Positions 1 to 13,450 of a stretch of 64,000 nucleotides of DNA are shown one piece after another. Location: contig NC_086253.1 of the NCBI RefSeq assembly GCF_021018805.1, forward strand, positions 33,296,083-33,360,082, given 5' to 3'. The stretch comes from Prinia subflava (Eukaryota > Chordata > Aves > Passeriformes > Cisticolidae). Every line of letters begins with the position of its first letter. Within the stretch, counting starts at the first letter, position 1. A model generated the notes under the pieces. The model ran no database searches. It was not told the origin of the DNA and saw only the letters and a list, made by a program, of their open reading frames with translations. Both the position numbers and the translations under genes were made by a program.

Positions 1-3000
1 TAAGGATGGCTCTAAGTAACCGAGTGATGTTGGTTTCAGAAGTCCTTGCTGGCTTGCTCTTTTTGCACAGCCTGGGATTTGGATTACCTAACAGAGGTCA
101 GCTCAACCCTGATACTGGTTACATACCAGGGTCCCCGACAGGAACCTCAGATAAATGTTGTTTTAAACACTGCATCTTTCAACTTGATCCACGATCTACC
201 AATGTGATACACAGCCAGTGTTCATTTCTAATCCTTTAAAATAATTTTTGATGCCTAGAGTGACCTGGTCCTGGTGTGGGACTTGTGGAATAACTGTGCT
301 GGGGTAGCAGTGTAGTGGAGGAAAGGAAAAATGAGATCACGGTGTGACAACAGCATGCAGACTGTCAATCCAGAGATTTGCAACTGAACAAAAAAGGAAG
401 TAATGATTAATGTATTAAAACAAACTTTCATCAAGTAACAGCTTACCCTGACAATTTCTTCTTCCTAACCAAGATCCAAAGATTTTGCTGTTGCTATTGA
501 TTTTACCTGGAAAGCACTGTCAGTATTATCAGGACAATTAGCCTCCTGAAATTTAAGATGCATATACCATTCTATGCCTGGTGCTTTAGCCAGTGAAATC
601 TTACTACATCCTGTCCTTATTTGCAAGCCCATTCACTCAAGTTAAGATGCCAATTGCATGCTTCTCCACTGGGCAGAGGTCTTTTGATTAGTCATCTCTC
701 CATAATCTTTTTGAACTTCACTCGCACTAGATATTTTCAGATGCTGTACATATAAATGAGAATATTTTCCACTTTGTTGGTCCCTTGACAAATGTAAATA
801 TTGGCTGAACAATTCTTTTTCTTTCCACTTAACCAAAGTATTCTTGTAGCTTGTGAAATCTGTAGCAAGTCTAGTATCACTTTATACATGTAGTTTTCTG
901 AATATGTCTACTTCAATTGTGTGCACACAAACTGTGTATGAATAAAACAGATAAAGGAAACTGAAAGTCTACAAGGTCACATCATGTTGACAATGAATTT
1001 CTCATAACCATCCTGAAACAAAGTGTGTGAGTTCTGGACTTTTTCTGATACTTGCAAACAGGAAAGAGAGTAACTTATCCTGATTACTGTCTCCCGGCAA
1101 GTGCCTTTTTATGACCTAAAGGACTGAAATAAAATCTTTTTTTTTCCTTGCTTTGGAAAAGAATCAAATTTTCTGCATGGAAGGAGGAGGCAGGACAGAA
1201 AGCAGGTGCTCCTGGGGAAGAAAGGGGAATTTATCAGAGGTGAGATCCCTTTGGTTCTTCCCACTGATCACATATCCTCACTCTTGATCCTCTTCCTGCT
1301 TAGCAAGCAAAAACCCCCAGGTCTTAATACAAGTTTTTTTAAAAAGAACCTTCACACTTTTCCTAACTGAGAAGCTGAAACATTTTTGTGCCAGAAGGTT
1401 ACTGAAAAAGCAAGTGTGCACTGAGATGTGCACTAAAAAAGCAAGAATGTCTGAGGAAGAACAAGCTCTTTTTATGCTTCTTTTATTAGGGATTTAGGTC
1501 TGAATTTGGAGTTACTGATTTAAAGAGGAAACATTAGGCAAATTGGTGATGACCTTATTTTTACCAGACCATACCACGTGAAAAGCCAGGGGAATCTTGT
1601 TCTAGATTTCAGTGGAAGTAGGGCTGAGAGAGTTCTTCAGCATCAATGGTAACTTGTTTCTATTGAACTGGGAGAAATTTGTAGATTTTTGATGCACAAA
1701 AATAATCACATAAACACTTTAACTGGAGTACTGTCTGAAAGACACTAGTAGCTTCTTATTAATGAAAACAGTAATTTTGACCTTCCACTTTGAATTTGTT
1801 TCATTTTTTAATTTCTTAAGGATAATGAATGAATTACTTTTACAGTTGTCTCCAAAGACTAAAAAAAAAAGACATTGCCTCCAAACAAAGGTTGAGTTCT
1901 GCTTCTGCAAATTTAGACTGCTCTTTTTCAAACCAGAATCTGTGATTGTGCATCTACACAACTGCAGTTTGGTGAGGAGGCCCGTTCATATTTGCATGTC
2001 CTGCAGAAAAGGCCCTGCTTGGTGGGAGGGTGCTGCTGCTCTGTCAACATGCCACATGCCCTATCAGTGGAAAAGCTCTGTAAAGGTTCTTTCTTCAGAA
2101 ATACTTTTGATATCATGAAGAGTTTAGATACTTAAGGTTTTTAAATTTTTAGAGACACTTTAGTCAAAGCCATTTGCATTGGGACTGTAATACTCTTTGG
2201 GAATGCTTTGCGGATGCTCAAGGGAATTTTCTACTTGCTGGAGAACTTGCACTGCAAGACATACAAATTCTTAAATTATATGTGCATTTAAAATCTGACT
2301 GTACCAAGGGTAAATAAAATTGTGGAAAACCAGTGCCATTTTGCTATAGATAAAGGCTCGCTAAGCAGCAATAGATCTTCTAGGCAGTACACTGTGTATA
2401 ATTAATATCCTAATCTAAATTCTGCTGAAGCTAGAGGAAAGATTTTCATCAACTCCAGAAGTTAAATAAGCTTATTAGCTGACCACAGTGTTCATGTGCT
2501 CATGTAATCATGCCGAAGGACTTCAAAAAATTCAGTGCTGCCTTATTAGTTACTGTAGTGATAAGGAAGAGACCGTTACTGTATATGGCCTATTTGGACT
2601 GGTTGGAAAAAGGTTGAAGATGATCTCTGCATTTCTCCTGCTCCCTTTGTGTTTCTATTTCACAATTCTTATTGAATTAACCTGTCAGAAATATCCCTGG
2701 GGTTCGCCACCCTATGCTACATTAGGTGATAACATATGTCAGGAAACATCTGTGGATATGCTTCAGTTGGGTAGCTTTTCCTGAAGTTTAGAATTATATA
2801 TTTAGAATTATATATTTCACTCTGCATTCTGAAGGATTGCACCACCCAGCTGCACACTGACATGCCATCATGGCATTCCAGGGAAGCTCAGACCACCTTC
2901 TCATGGGAGGGATAACTCCTTCTGCATGGGGCAAAGCCATGCCCTCCACTGCTTTCTGGGAATATGATGAAGGTCCTTTCATCCCTGTGAAAACAAGATC

Positions 3001-6000
3001 TCTGATAACTCAGCATAGTTTGGGACTGTGGCTGCTCTAGGGTTTATAGTGTGAACTTTGAAAGTTCTTTCTCTGTGCTTAGTGGGGTAGATAACAGTAG
3101 AGAGGAAGTTGTGTTCAACAAGGATTTGAAGGCAAAAAGAGAATATTGAGTGTATTGAAGGAAACTGAATGAACCTGTATTTTTACAAAGCTAAAACCTA
3201 TTTTCAGCTTCATCACTTACCATCAACGATCCAAGATTAGTCTGTGCTTACTAAGAAGGACATGCTACTGGACACACCTGGTGTAATGTTGCTTTCTTTG
3301 CTTTCTTTCCAAAGGAGGCTCAGGATATGGGGATCATGCACCCTGCAGCCTTGTCTGAGGAGGCCACAGGCCAGCTGCAGGCAGAGCAGTGCCATTATGG
3401 ACAATAAAGCATTTACCATGGAGGTGAAAATGTTATCCCACTTTCTGGAAAGAGTATTAGCTATTGGAAATATTTTTGTTTGTTTGTTTTGGGGTTTTTG
3501 TTACCAGTTAATTTTAAATATCTATTTTCTCTATTTTGTTACCAGCTAATCTCTAAATTGTTATTTAAAAAGTTACCTCTGCTTTATGTTGCCAAAGAGA
3601 GCAGAGGGAAGTTTACATTTGTCCTCTTGGAATGGGAAAGGGCCTATGCAAGCTGTACATTTGCAATTCTTTTAATGTCAAGACCCGAAGTGGAATTATG
3701 GGATATGGAACTTTTTACCACATTTGAGATTTGCTAAGGAATTCTGGACTTTGTGGTTTCACTCTAGGACACTCTGGGCTATATCTTATCTTGTAGACAT
3801 GCAGTTAACAACCTAAGAACAAAAACAAGTAAGCAAAGGCTTCCTTGTATGGGGTTATGAAATAATTTTCAGCTTGTCATTAATTCTGTCAAGCCAAACT
3901 GATATCTGTTGCAGTCTTCAATGATTTGTGCCAAATCATATGTTTCAACCCTTATTAATTTCATCTAGGAGTGTGTTTTAATGTTACTTGGGTTTTTTTG
4001 TTTTGTTTTTTTTAATGTACACAGTGCTTGAAACTAATATCCCTGGGTCATCATTCTCCATAGTCACATCAGGAAATTAAATTTTAAAAAAAAAGAACTG
4101 CCCTAAATGTGTGGAGTTTTTAAAGTTCTGTCAGCAAATGCTTATGTAATGGAAACTGCATATGTAACTACAGCAGTACCTGCTGCCATGCAGGTGAACT
4201 GGGAATTTGAAGGCAGTTTTCCTTCCCTGGAAGCTGGAAGGCACAGGCTTCTCCATGACCTTGGGGTGAGCCTTGCCACCTGTTGCCCTTTTTATACAAA
4301 AGTAGCCTGTGCCAGCCAGCAAGAGCAAGCACTGACCTCTCTGGGGAGAAGCAAGCAGAGCTCAGGAGGGCAGTGCAGCAGCTTGGCAGAACAGTCTGGT
4401 TTGGAGCACGTGAAATGCTTGTGAGTGGGAAAAGAGCCCCAGGCCTCGAACACTGCCAGCACTGCTCCTGCCCGCTGGCACTGCCAGCACCTGCACCTGG
4501 TACTGCCACTACCATGGCCAGATACACCAGGCACTGCTGGATGCTGCTGCAGGGAGCCTGGGTGAAAATGGCTCTTTCAAAATGATTGAGTGTATGATTT
4601 CTCTTTAAGCATCTTTGTAATGTTAATTAACTTCATCAAACAAATTATGAATGGAGGATCAAATAGGAAAAGAAACCATAAAATGTTTATATAACTTGAA
4701 GTAAAATAATTGCCTTTAGTTTAGCTTATCTGAAGTTTGGCTAGATCAAATTAAATAATTTTTGTTTAAAATTAAACTTGAAGTCTGAACTTAAAATCTT
4801 TGCTCTCTTCAGCCATCATATTCACCTATTAATTTCATAGCTTCTAACTCTATTTACAGCTCTCCTGCACATATATATGCTGTCTTTGCCTTGTGGAGAA
4901 AAAGAGTCATTATCTCAACCCAGTGACTCAACTGCTGGGTTTTCTACCTGTATATCCAGGATTCAGGCTGGTAGTGATTAAAGGCTCAGAAATACATACG
5001 AGGCCTAGTCAGATAAAATTTGCATTATCACACAGAGGTTAAACAACCTTGCAGTAGGATCTGCCACTGTTTCATAGAAGAAAATATAAGGAAGAAACTT
5101 GATGTATTAATTTTTGAGACAGCTAAAGTTTGTGGATTTTCTGTCTAGTAAATTTTTGTTGCTGCTAGATTTTTCTAGACAGAGATTTTGAAAAATCAGT
5201 TTTTAAAAATACAAATATGTAGGTACCCATGAATGTTACATAAAAATAAAGTGAAGCACTTCAAATAATAATTTTTAGTTTTATTAAGTGGCTTGTCACA
5301 AGAAGTAGTAGTGAAATATTCCTACAGGCCCATCTCTATATAAAGAAATGGGAATTTCTTTACCAGGATGCATAATAAAATATATATTCCCAAAGATAAA
5401 TAAATGCCTTCTCATCACTCTAGGCATTTTACATCTTAAAATATAAGGAAACAAAATAGAGAAGAAAGTCTGCTCCAGCTGGGCTGTGGTGTTACATGAG
5501 GCAGTGGAGGGTAGCATGGATGGCAGGCCATGGCTGGAGCAAGGAAAGATCAGCGATATGATAAAGTGAGATCTCTCCAAAAGGTAATTGAGTGGTAGGT
5601 GTTATAAGTGGGATGTGCTGGGGAAGCAGAAGTGATGGCCTGAACAGCTCATGCTGTTCAGGAATGGGATAGGAAAGCTTAATTTCCAAGAATTGCTTGC
5701 TATCCCAGCTCTAAAATTTTCTTCGGTCCATGCATGACCCTACAAGTTTCTTGGAGTCGCAGCTCTAAAAGTTTCTTGGGTTCATGCTAGCCAGCACTCA
5801 CCTGCAGGGAAACAGTGCCAATACCTGGTACCTATTTTATGTAGACAATTGGATACCTGTGCTACAGATAACTGATTAATGCTAGTTCCTTACAACATAC
5901 ATATGGCCAAAAAATGCTTATTTTCCTCTTATAATCAATGTTTTACCAAGGAGAGGTACAGCTAACCTGTTTTTCATGTCTATTTCCTATAAACACAAGT

Positions 6001-9000
6001 TTGCGAAGGCAGGTGTGCTATTCACAAGCCAGACCTCTTTTTTTTTCCGTGCAGCAACAGTGTGAATCACCCCATTGCAGTGGAAGAAGGAGGGTGGAAT
6101 TGTTTCCACACATTTTCAGAGACAATGCAGGTGATTGATGATGAAGGGCCTTGGCAGGTTGTTCAGTTAATCCCTGGATTGGCTTTTATCCCAAATGAAG
6201 ATGTAGTTTACTGACATACCTTGCTGTGGAATACTTTCATGAGCTGTATGATGATCTTATCCATATCCTTCAAGCCTTTTATTAAAAGTATTCCCAGGAC
6301 TCTTCTTCACCACAACATTAACTTGTGAGTTGGCTCTCTCTCCCTCCCTGTCTAAACTCTGCTTTGCACTAAGGCAGGAAGGAAGCATGCAATCTCAGTT
6401 TTGTAGGTAAGAAGGAGCATTAAGTAATACCTGAGCTACTCCAGCTGCCAACCTGAGCTCCCTGCACTTAGTCCCTTGTTCCCACAGAAGATAAGCACTG
6501 GAACAGGGCTGGCCACACATGAGGATTGTAAGTTTTTTCCAGGAGCCTGGACTTTGGTATCTGTCTGTGCTTACAGGGGTGGCTCCTGTAGATCCTCTCC
6601 ATTTGTTTAAGGCAGGTAGCTGATAACTTCCAATGCCTGCTTGTCCATTGTTTTGGTCTGGCATCTGCAAGCTTGATTTGTTTGGCATTTGATGGCCTGG
6701 GGCAGATGGGATGTGGGGCCAACCTTTCCAAAGCAGAGCTCTGTTTACACACATGGTTCAGGTGTTGTGACATAAGTGTTACATGAAAATGCAAGTGACA
6801 GGATTAATGTACATGTTCCAGTGTGCAGATGTGTTTCGTAAGAAATAAAAGGCTTTTTTGAATGCTGGGCACTAATTTAAAATCAGAGCCTCAGAATCAC
6901 TCTGTACAAGCTCTTTGGCTTTGGGAAAAAGCTTGGTGCTCATTAATTATTTCTGTTTTCCCTTTCTGACTCCTGTAGGCACTAGCATTGAATTGGAGGA
7001 CCTCAAATGAACCCTTGTAATAGTTTTTAGCTGACAGCTTTGGAAGGTGAGCACACTCAGACTGAGATATCCTTGAAAAGGAGATGTTCCTTGTCATGAC
7101 ATCTGGCCTGCTCCTGGGGCCGAACTTGGCTTGTGCATCAATTCTCACTAGAAATAGTTGCAAGAAGGTGTGGGTATGTGAAGAATGTGAGAACATGCTG
7201 TGCATTTAGAGGTCATTGCTGGTGAGGGATGTTCAATATACTGTAGTCTGGCACTATCAGGGGTTCTACTGTTTGGTTTTGTGTTAAAGATGTGCCAGTG
7301 AACTGTAAATGGTACTGAATACAACTTACTCCCTTTGTCAGCCAGAAAAGACTGTGATTGGGATATGTTTCAACAGAAGAGATGGTATTTTATTTTTTCA
7401 TACACTTTGTTTTTTACTTGTAGTCTAAACATAATAAATATTTAACTTCTGAGCTTTCTTGCTCTGATTATTTCTGTGTAATATTTTACTTGACATTCAG
7501 TTAAGCAGATGGAACATTATTGTTGGTTCATATTTCAGCAATATAGCTTTATACATTTCAGCATCTGTTCTCAAGTAGTTGTTAGAAGTAAAGAACATAA
7601 ACTTCATCTCTTTTTTTTTTTTTGTGATGCCTTTAGCCCTCAAAAAGATTGATATACAGAGGAATAGTGATTGGGGAAAAATTTTACAACAAAAAAAGTG
7701 AACAAGTTGGCGTGTTCATATTGTGTTGGCATGAAGAACCAGCAGAACATTCTTGTTATGTTTATTGTTTCACTTAAATAACTTTAAAATTTGAAAAGCT
7801 TTATGTTGATCATTTTGATGAAGTAAGTAGCAAACTTGCTAGTAAACTTGCACACATGAACAGCTTAGGTGAGGAAGAGTGTGTAAATGTAGCCTATGAA
7901 CCAAAATTCAGAGAAAGAAGAAGGACTGGTAAATCAACTGGCACAATTTAGTCTGTTGCTGTTTTAGGCTGACTTTTCCAGTCCTGTGTCATTACATAGG
8001 CACCTTGTCATTTGAGGAAATAACATTTTTGTTAACCTGGCATAAGCAAGCTGAATCAGCTATGACCAGATTGTCTTGTTTTTACTGGACAGAATACTGT
8101 TTCCACAGGACTCCTCTGTCTCCTTCATATCTTCTGGGATTCAAGTGGACACCTTAATGCTGTGTGAAGGGCAGTTCCTGTGTGCTGAGTGTAAACGAAA
8201 CAGAGACATTTTCCAGTTCATTCAGAAGATCCCAAACCATAAGATACCCATTTATCTTATACAGGGTGGGGAGTAAGAGAAGGAGAAATATTTGAGAGAC
8301 AGTAAACAGAGACAGTAATAGAAAGTAAAAGGAGTAGTAAACATAGCTGAAAAATCCTTCCTGTATTTTAAAAAAACCCACAAAATCCTCAAAACCCCAC
8401 AAAGTCATTACATGCTTAAAAACATGGAATTGCTATTTAAATTTGCTTTCTAGGTTTTTTTGCTTCTTTTTTTTTCTGAAAAATCTCTCTAGATACCTTT
8501 TTGTATGTGAGTATCTGTGTGTATATATATATATCATGTCTCCTTTCTGGTGCGCCATAGAAATGTTACATCTCTTTTCTCTGTGCCTTTATACAGAGGA
8601 TTTTGTAAACATTTTATTTTTTTGGTTAGATATCTCAATCAATGTTCAAAAGAATTGTATTTCATGGAACTCAATACAGTCATGACTTCCTTACTTCTGT
8701 CTTTCTAAGGTGAAGAACTATTTAAGGCAACATACTGAGGGTGACTGAAGCAAGCTTTAGGCTGGCTTTGCGCAGACATTTATCTAGAGCCCTGCTGGTA
8801 CGGCTCATTCATTAGCTCAGTTTGTCTGATTTTGTTTTCGTCCATGTGAAAGGAAGGCAGATGACTGTAGTCTGCAGGAATTCCCCTACATATATTTTTT
8901 ATCTCTGACCTAGGGCAGAGTTTCTTACTTCTGGGCCTCTCTTACCTTTGGGATGTTTGCTGCAGTGACCAATATGATGTGTTTCTTAGATGAAATGCAC

Positions 9001-9150
9001 TTCTATGATGATTACATAAATCAGGGGGGAAAAAAGGCATAGAATAACCAAATTCAGTTGTCCTCAACAAACCAGTTAATCTGTTGCAAGCCTACAATAT
9101 CTTATTCTAGTATCTTCTTCACACGCTACTTTTTTATCCCAGCTCTAGTT
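1..9150. other. intergenic DNA upstream of ACSL1, no gene seen
   Basis: I see no supported exon, RNA gene or promoter in this stretch. The open frames are short (77 to 119 codons), none shows a recognisable domain, and none sits between convincing splice sites. The DNA is AT-rich with scattered A and T runs. Small local repeats occur, such as a direct duplication of TTTAGAATTATATA at about 2787-2814 and a short TA run near 8522-8534. In human the flank on this side of ACSL1 leads towards HELT and SLC25A4, but I could not recognise either here. Confidence 0.6.
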
Positions 9151-9215
9151 GTCATAGAATCATGGAATCATTTAGTTGGAAAAGACCTCTGAGATTAAAT
9201 CCAACCATTATGTAA
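9151..9215 (-). mobile_element. CR1 LINE 3'-end fragment (minus orientation)
   Basis: The stretch TCATAGAATCATGGAATCAT, followed by a TTGGAAAAGACCTCTGAGAT-like segment and then TCCAACC, is the reverse complement of the typical avian CR1 3' tail. It is truncated after about 60 bases. The call rests on recognition of the consensus. Confidence 0.7.
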
Positions 9216-9269
9216 CTGTCACATAACGTCAAACTTAGGTCCCCATGTCACCATTGTCTTTCGATATGT

Positions 9270-9350
9270 GGCAGGAATATGTGCACTTGCAGCCCAGAAA
9301 GCTGACCACATCCTGGGCTGCATCAAAAGAAGAGTGGCCAGCACAAGGGA
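9270..9350 (+). mobile_element. CR1 LINE fragment (end of reverse transcriptase region)
   Basis: The stretch reads as TGTGCACTTGCAGCCCAGAA followed by a segment translating to ILGCIKRRVAS. This is the conserved last part of the CR1 reverse transcriptase frame, which also appears at about 12.2 kb in this window. It lies next to a minus-strand CR1 tail, so this is either two insertions or one rearranged insertion. Similarity fades after about 9350. Confidence 0.7.
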
Positions 9351-10254
9351 GGTGATGGATGTTCTAGCCTTGTCCTTGGTCATAGTGCTGGCTCCTGCTG
9401 TTCCACACCAGGTCTCTGCATGGACCCCAGACCTGACTTGGCACCTCAAATTGCCCAAAGCTATTGGCTAAACTGCTCGGAATCACCTGTCTGGGTGCCC
9501 TGGGGAACAGCAGAGCTCCTGGGGAAAAGCATCACTTCTGCTGGAGTTGTCCTCAGGTCCTTCTGGTTGACGACTATGGATGGACCCCACCCCTCCTTCC
9601 TGCTGCCTGGAGTTTTGTGTCAGTACTGACATTTCATTTCTCAAGTGTATAAAATTTACAAACGCAAAATGAACATTATTCCATTTCTCACTGGGAATAG
9701 GATTGTCAAGACAAAAGTAACTATTCCTGCTTCATGGATCCAGTAGCTCATGGGTTTTAATTCCTATATATGTTATACATTTTGAAGCGCTTATTTACAT
9801 AACACTTCTTTCTTTTTCTTCTCTTGAGATTGCACACAAGTGTTAGCAGATGCAGATACAGTGTGGTAGAGGGCTAAACAGTCTGTTTTATGTAAAAATT
9901 ATACACTTGGGATGATTCTGTGATGAGACACTTAGGATTAGCCAATTCAATAGAATGATGTACATACCAGGTAAAGAAAAATAAAAAGAGCACAATTAAA
10001 TAAAATGAAAACAGCAATGACAACCAGGACATATATGTAAGAACAGTACTCTAATATCAATATTACCAAGAAAATACCAAGAAAAGAAAATACCAAGCTG
10101 AAAATTCTATAATGTTCATATGCTGAAATGGAAATCCTTTTTTTTGGGTAATTTCTTTATAGGATAATTGCCCTGTTAACATCATGGTGCTGGAGAGAGG
10201 AGGGGTCCAAGAAAAAGGATTGATTTTTTTAAGGATCACCTTCTCCAAGCTCAA
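9351..10254. other. intergenic DNA, unassigned
   Basis: No gene is supported. The segment at 9351-9640 is relatively GC-rich and open in several frames, which suggests an old degraded repeat that I cannot name. The rest is AT-rich and unremarkable. Confidence 0.5.
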
Positions 10255-10630
10255 GAGTGGTCCATCTCCACATGCCGTCAAGCAGAGATGATCATCCCCG
10301 TCTACTCAGCACTGGGGTGGCCACAACTGGAGCAATGTTTCTGCTCTGGTCTTCTCCATACAAAAGCGATACGGTCATACTGGAAAGAGTCCAGTGAAGG
10401 GCCATGAACATGGTAAAGGGACTGGAGTTTTTGTTATACGAGGTGAGGTTAAGCCTCAAGAAGGGAAAACTTGAGGCTACGCGAGGATCTTGCTGGTGTG
10501 TAAATACCTATTTTGCAGGGAAAGATGGGAGGCAGACACTTTTTGATGGAAGGACAAGTGGCTGTGGACACAGACTGGAATATAGGGAACTCCCTTTTAA
10601 CAAGAAAGCCAGAATCTCCTTTTGGATGTC
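10255..10630 (+). mobile_element. CR1 LINE fragment, 3' part of ORF2, degraded
   Basis: The segment contains TACTCAGCACTGGGGTGGCC, then a region resembling the CR1 line 'actggaaagagtccagtgaagggcca', then 'gggactggag'. It continues through a stretch matching the CR1 'gtgtgtaaatacctatttt' and 'gggaactccc' regions. Stops and indels break the reading frame. The 3' tail is missing. This subfamily differs from the copy at 12.09-12.85 kb. An open frame of 120 codons over part of it (10404-10766) is a remnant, not a gene. Confidence 0.75.
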
Positions 10631-12084
10631 TTTATTTACATATTTAGTTTGTCTGATGTACTTAACAAGCAGATTTCCTTCATTAAATGGTTTTAGAGCC
10701 TGTATGCCCTGTGCACCAATGAAAAGAGTTGGTGAAACCTCAAATATAGTTAAAATGTGTATGTAGTTGGTAAAGGGTCCTAGACCCATCCTGATCCAAA
10801 GGAACATCAGGTTCCTTTGTTCCCCTGTGTAAGACAGTCCAATATTTTCACTGTAGATTTTGTTTATGCTCCTACTTCTGTTTCCCTACACAGTTTGGTT
10901 GAAACTGGGTCCCTATCTTTTCTGATCAGCTGGCAAAAAGCTGATTTCAGAGAGTAATGTAGTTCCTGGATGTATAATGTAGTGATCGTCAAGGAGTATC
11001 AGAGGAGTGATACCTGGCACCACTATTTAAATATACCTATTTAAATATTGTGTAGCTGGGACTTTTGCAATTTCTTGTTGCTGACAGAATTCATGAAAAT
11101 GTATGAGACAGACAGAGACTTTTTAGAGACTCTTTCCAGTGAAAGACAAGAGAAAACCAGTTCATTGAAGTTTCTTGGAGAAAACATTAAAATGTGGTTT
11201 ATGACCTTTAAAAACCCAGATGTGGAGAAACATTTGCTAATAAAGGATTAATTAGCATAGTAGATAAAATAATAATAAGCTTTGGTGTTTGGCAGATGGA
11301 ACATAAACACATTCAGGACAAAGCATGAAATCACCAGTGCCTGAGATGGTGTATGCAATTCTACCTCACTTGTTTCTTTCATCCAAAATCCTGAACAGAA
11401 TGCAAAAATCATTTGGCAGAGTCTGGCTGTGTCTACATGAGCACAAAGTGTGGTGCAATAGGAGCGAAGCAGGACAGCCCAGCCATGGCAGAGCAGCTGC
11501 TGTCCACACTGCTTGTGCTCTGGGCTTTACTTTAAAGAAGCTTTAGTGTGGTGCTAGAGACTCTGTGCCCATTAACAGCAGCAGTCAGTGAGATGCACTC
11601 CTGGATTATGTGCTTCCACATCCTTTCCTGAGAAAGAAATTTATTTTGCATTTCTGAGCCACTCCATAGGGTGAACCCAAGTGCAGTTATGTGGACACTA
11701 TCAGCAGCTTCACAATTGCCCTCCTCCTTTGAGCTAAAAAGTGAATATAGGCTCCTTCCTTTCTTAAAACACTGTTCTGCAGGAAGTCCTTTGCCTGGTA
11801 TAAACTGAAGCATTTGGAGACAGCAGTTGCCTTTATATAAAATAAAAGTACCTTCAGTAATTTATAGAATACTATATATATATATATATATATGAAAGTG
11901 TACAGCCTTAACACCCCTACACACACCTTAAATAAATAATACCCAGGAAACATAGGGAAGTTATGGCAGTGCAGAATGCGCAACACAGTGGGACTTTGAC
12001 ATGTGAGTTGATGATTTACAGGTCTAATGGACTGATGCAGCACACAGCCAAACCAAAACCAATTGGGATCACTTAACTGCCATC
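10631..12084. other. intergenic DNA, unassigned
   Basis: No gene is supported. A (TA)n run lies at about 11873-11893. The open frames here have no recognisable product. Confidence 0.5.
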
Positions 12085-12845
12085 CAGATGGGCTTGGAGG
12101 CCCTTGAGAGGTGGAGCCATGAACCTCATAGAGCTCAGCAAGGCCAAGTGCAAGAGAAGGACTTGGCCATGTTGGTTGATGAGAGGCTGGACACGAGCCG
12201 GCAAATGTGCACTTGCAGCCTAAACACGCAAGCCAAACATGTCCTGGGCTGCATCCAAAGGAGCATGGCCAGCAGGGTGTGGGACAGGCCTCTGCTCCTG
12301 CGCTGCTCTAGATTCCATCTAGAATACTACGTCCAGCTGTGGAGTCCTCAGCACATGAAGGACAGGACTCCCCAGGCAGGTCCAGAGGAGGGCCATGACG
12401 ATGATCAGGAGCACCTCTCCTGTGAAGACAGCCTGAAGGAGTTGGGGTTGCTTAGCCTAGGGAAGGCTCTGGAGAAACAATATAGCAGCCTTCCATATAG
12501 CAGCCTTCCAGTATCTGAAGGGGGGGTATGGGGTCTGCAGGACAGCTGGAGAGGGACTTTTTATCAGGGCATTGATAGGAAAAGAGGTTATGGTTTTAAA
12601 ATGAAAGAGGGTGGGTTTAGATTAGATCTGAACAAGAAATTCTTTGCTGTGAAAGTTGTGAGACACCAGAACAGGTTGCCTGGTGAATCTGTTCATTCCA
12701 TGTCTCTGGAAATGTTCGAGGACAGGTTGGATGCTGCTTTGAGCAACCTGGTGCAGCGAAAGGTGTCCCTGCCCATGACAGACGCATTGGAACTAGATGA
12801 TGATTAAGGTTCCTTCCAACTCAAACCATTCTACGATTCTGTGAT
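12085..12845 (+). mobile_element. CR1 LINE, 5'-truncated 3' end with partial reverse transcriptase frame
   Basis: A 239-codon open frame at 12088-12807 translates to the C-terminal CR1 reverse-transcriptase region. Recognisable blocks are KDLAMLVDERLD, HVLGCIQRSMAS, LEYYVQLWSPQH, KKFFAVKVVRHQNRLP and EDRLDAALSNLV. After the frame comes the classical CR1 3'UTR: 'aaggtgtccctgcccatg', 'ggaactagatgatgattaag', 'tccttccaactcaaaccatt' and a terminal 'ctacgattctgtga' repeat. Small internal deletions are apparent, for example near 12156. Because only the 3' end is present it cannot encode a working element. The surviving open frame most likely reflects relatively recent insertion or chance. It ends roughly 550 bases before the ACSL1 TATA-like box. 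Confidence 0.9.
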
Positions 12846-13211
12846 AACTATCAGGCGTCCTGATTGTTTTTCACATGATAAAGCTCCAGCCGCCTCAACG
12901 TGCCCCTCAAATGCACAGCACCTCACGAAACAAATTTGTTGCAGAGGTAGGCAACAAATTCCAAAAAGGTCGATGTCCTCTTCCAACATTTTCATGCTCA
13001 CCATACGTCCTTTTAGCATATTTATACCGGATGCAGATGTCCTTTCGGAAGCCGTAAGAAAGCCCTTCCTTGCAAGCTGTCACCGCAGACCTGTAAGGTG
13101 GCAGTACTGCCAGTGCTCCCCTCTGCTCCCTGTGCATCTCTGTCATTTGTGCCCGCACAGTACAGAATTTCCACCGCCCTGCCCCCGGGTTTGTGTGAGT
13201 TACTGTGGGGA

Positions 13212-13270
13212 GGGACAGGGGCAAGGAAGGGGGCAGGGACACGGGCAAGGGAAGGGGGAGGGACGGAAGG
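13212..13270. repeat. G-rich minisatellite (24-base unit) next to ACSL1 promoter
   Basis: Two near-identical 24-base units lie end to end at 13212-13235 and 13236-13259, starting GGGACAGGGGCAAGG and GGGACACGGGCAAGG. A third, degenerate unit starts at 13260 with GGGACGGAAGG. The G runs of three or more could form a G-quadruplex on the + strand. The array lies about 130 to 200 bases upstream of the TATA-like box. Confidence 0.75.
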
Positions 13271-13392
13271 CAGAACCGCGGAAGGCCGAGTCCCAGCGCC
13301 CGCCGGGCGGCGCGGACGGGCGGAGGCGGAGGAGGGAGGCGGAGGCGGAGGCGGGCTCGGCACACGCACACGCCGCTCCCGCCGTGCTCGGC

Positions 13393-13399
13393 TTAAATA
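13393..13399 (+). promoter_or_regulatory. ACSL1: TATA-like box of ACSL1
   Basis: TTAAATA lies inside an otherwise GC-rich island, about 50 bases upstream of a good splice donor. By normal spacing it would place transcription start near 13420-13430. The functional role is inferred. Confidence 0.5.
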
Positions 13400-13421
13400 G
13401 GGCGGCGGCGGGGAGGCGCGT

Positions 13422-13450
13422 ACAGCCGTGGTCGCTGCTACTGCCGGGAG
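13422..13450 (+). other. ACSL1: ACSL1 exon 1, untranslated (5' end approximate)
   Basis: The sequence CCGGGAG|GTGAGC gives a strong splice donor at 13451, directly downstream of the TATA-like box. The 5' boundary is estimated from TATA spacing and could be off by tens of bases. The exon has no ATG in frame with exon 2, so it would be 5'UTR. The intron that follows runs to 22344. Confidence 0.55.

Noticed and set aside
6..239. 77-codon open frame at the window start, MALSNRVMLVSEVLAGLLFL...
   Set aside because: The hydrophobic start looks like a signal peptide, but there is no splice or promoter support and no recognisable family; a frame this short is expected by chance.
4107..4585. Overlapping frames on both strands near 4.1-4.6 kb
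   Set aside because: A locally GC-rich patch gives open frames in several registers; none has a domain or splice structure.
12088..12807. 239-codon open frame as a host gene
   Set aside because: Its translation is the C-terminal CR1 reverse-transcriptase region and it ends in a CR1 3' tail, so it is a truncated retrotransposon.
1..13000. HELT, SLC25A4 or another neighbour expected from human synteny
   Set aside because: No bHLH or mitochondrial-carrier signature was seen on either strand.
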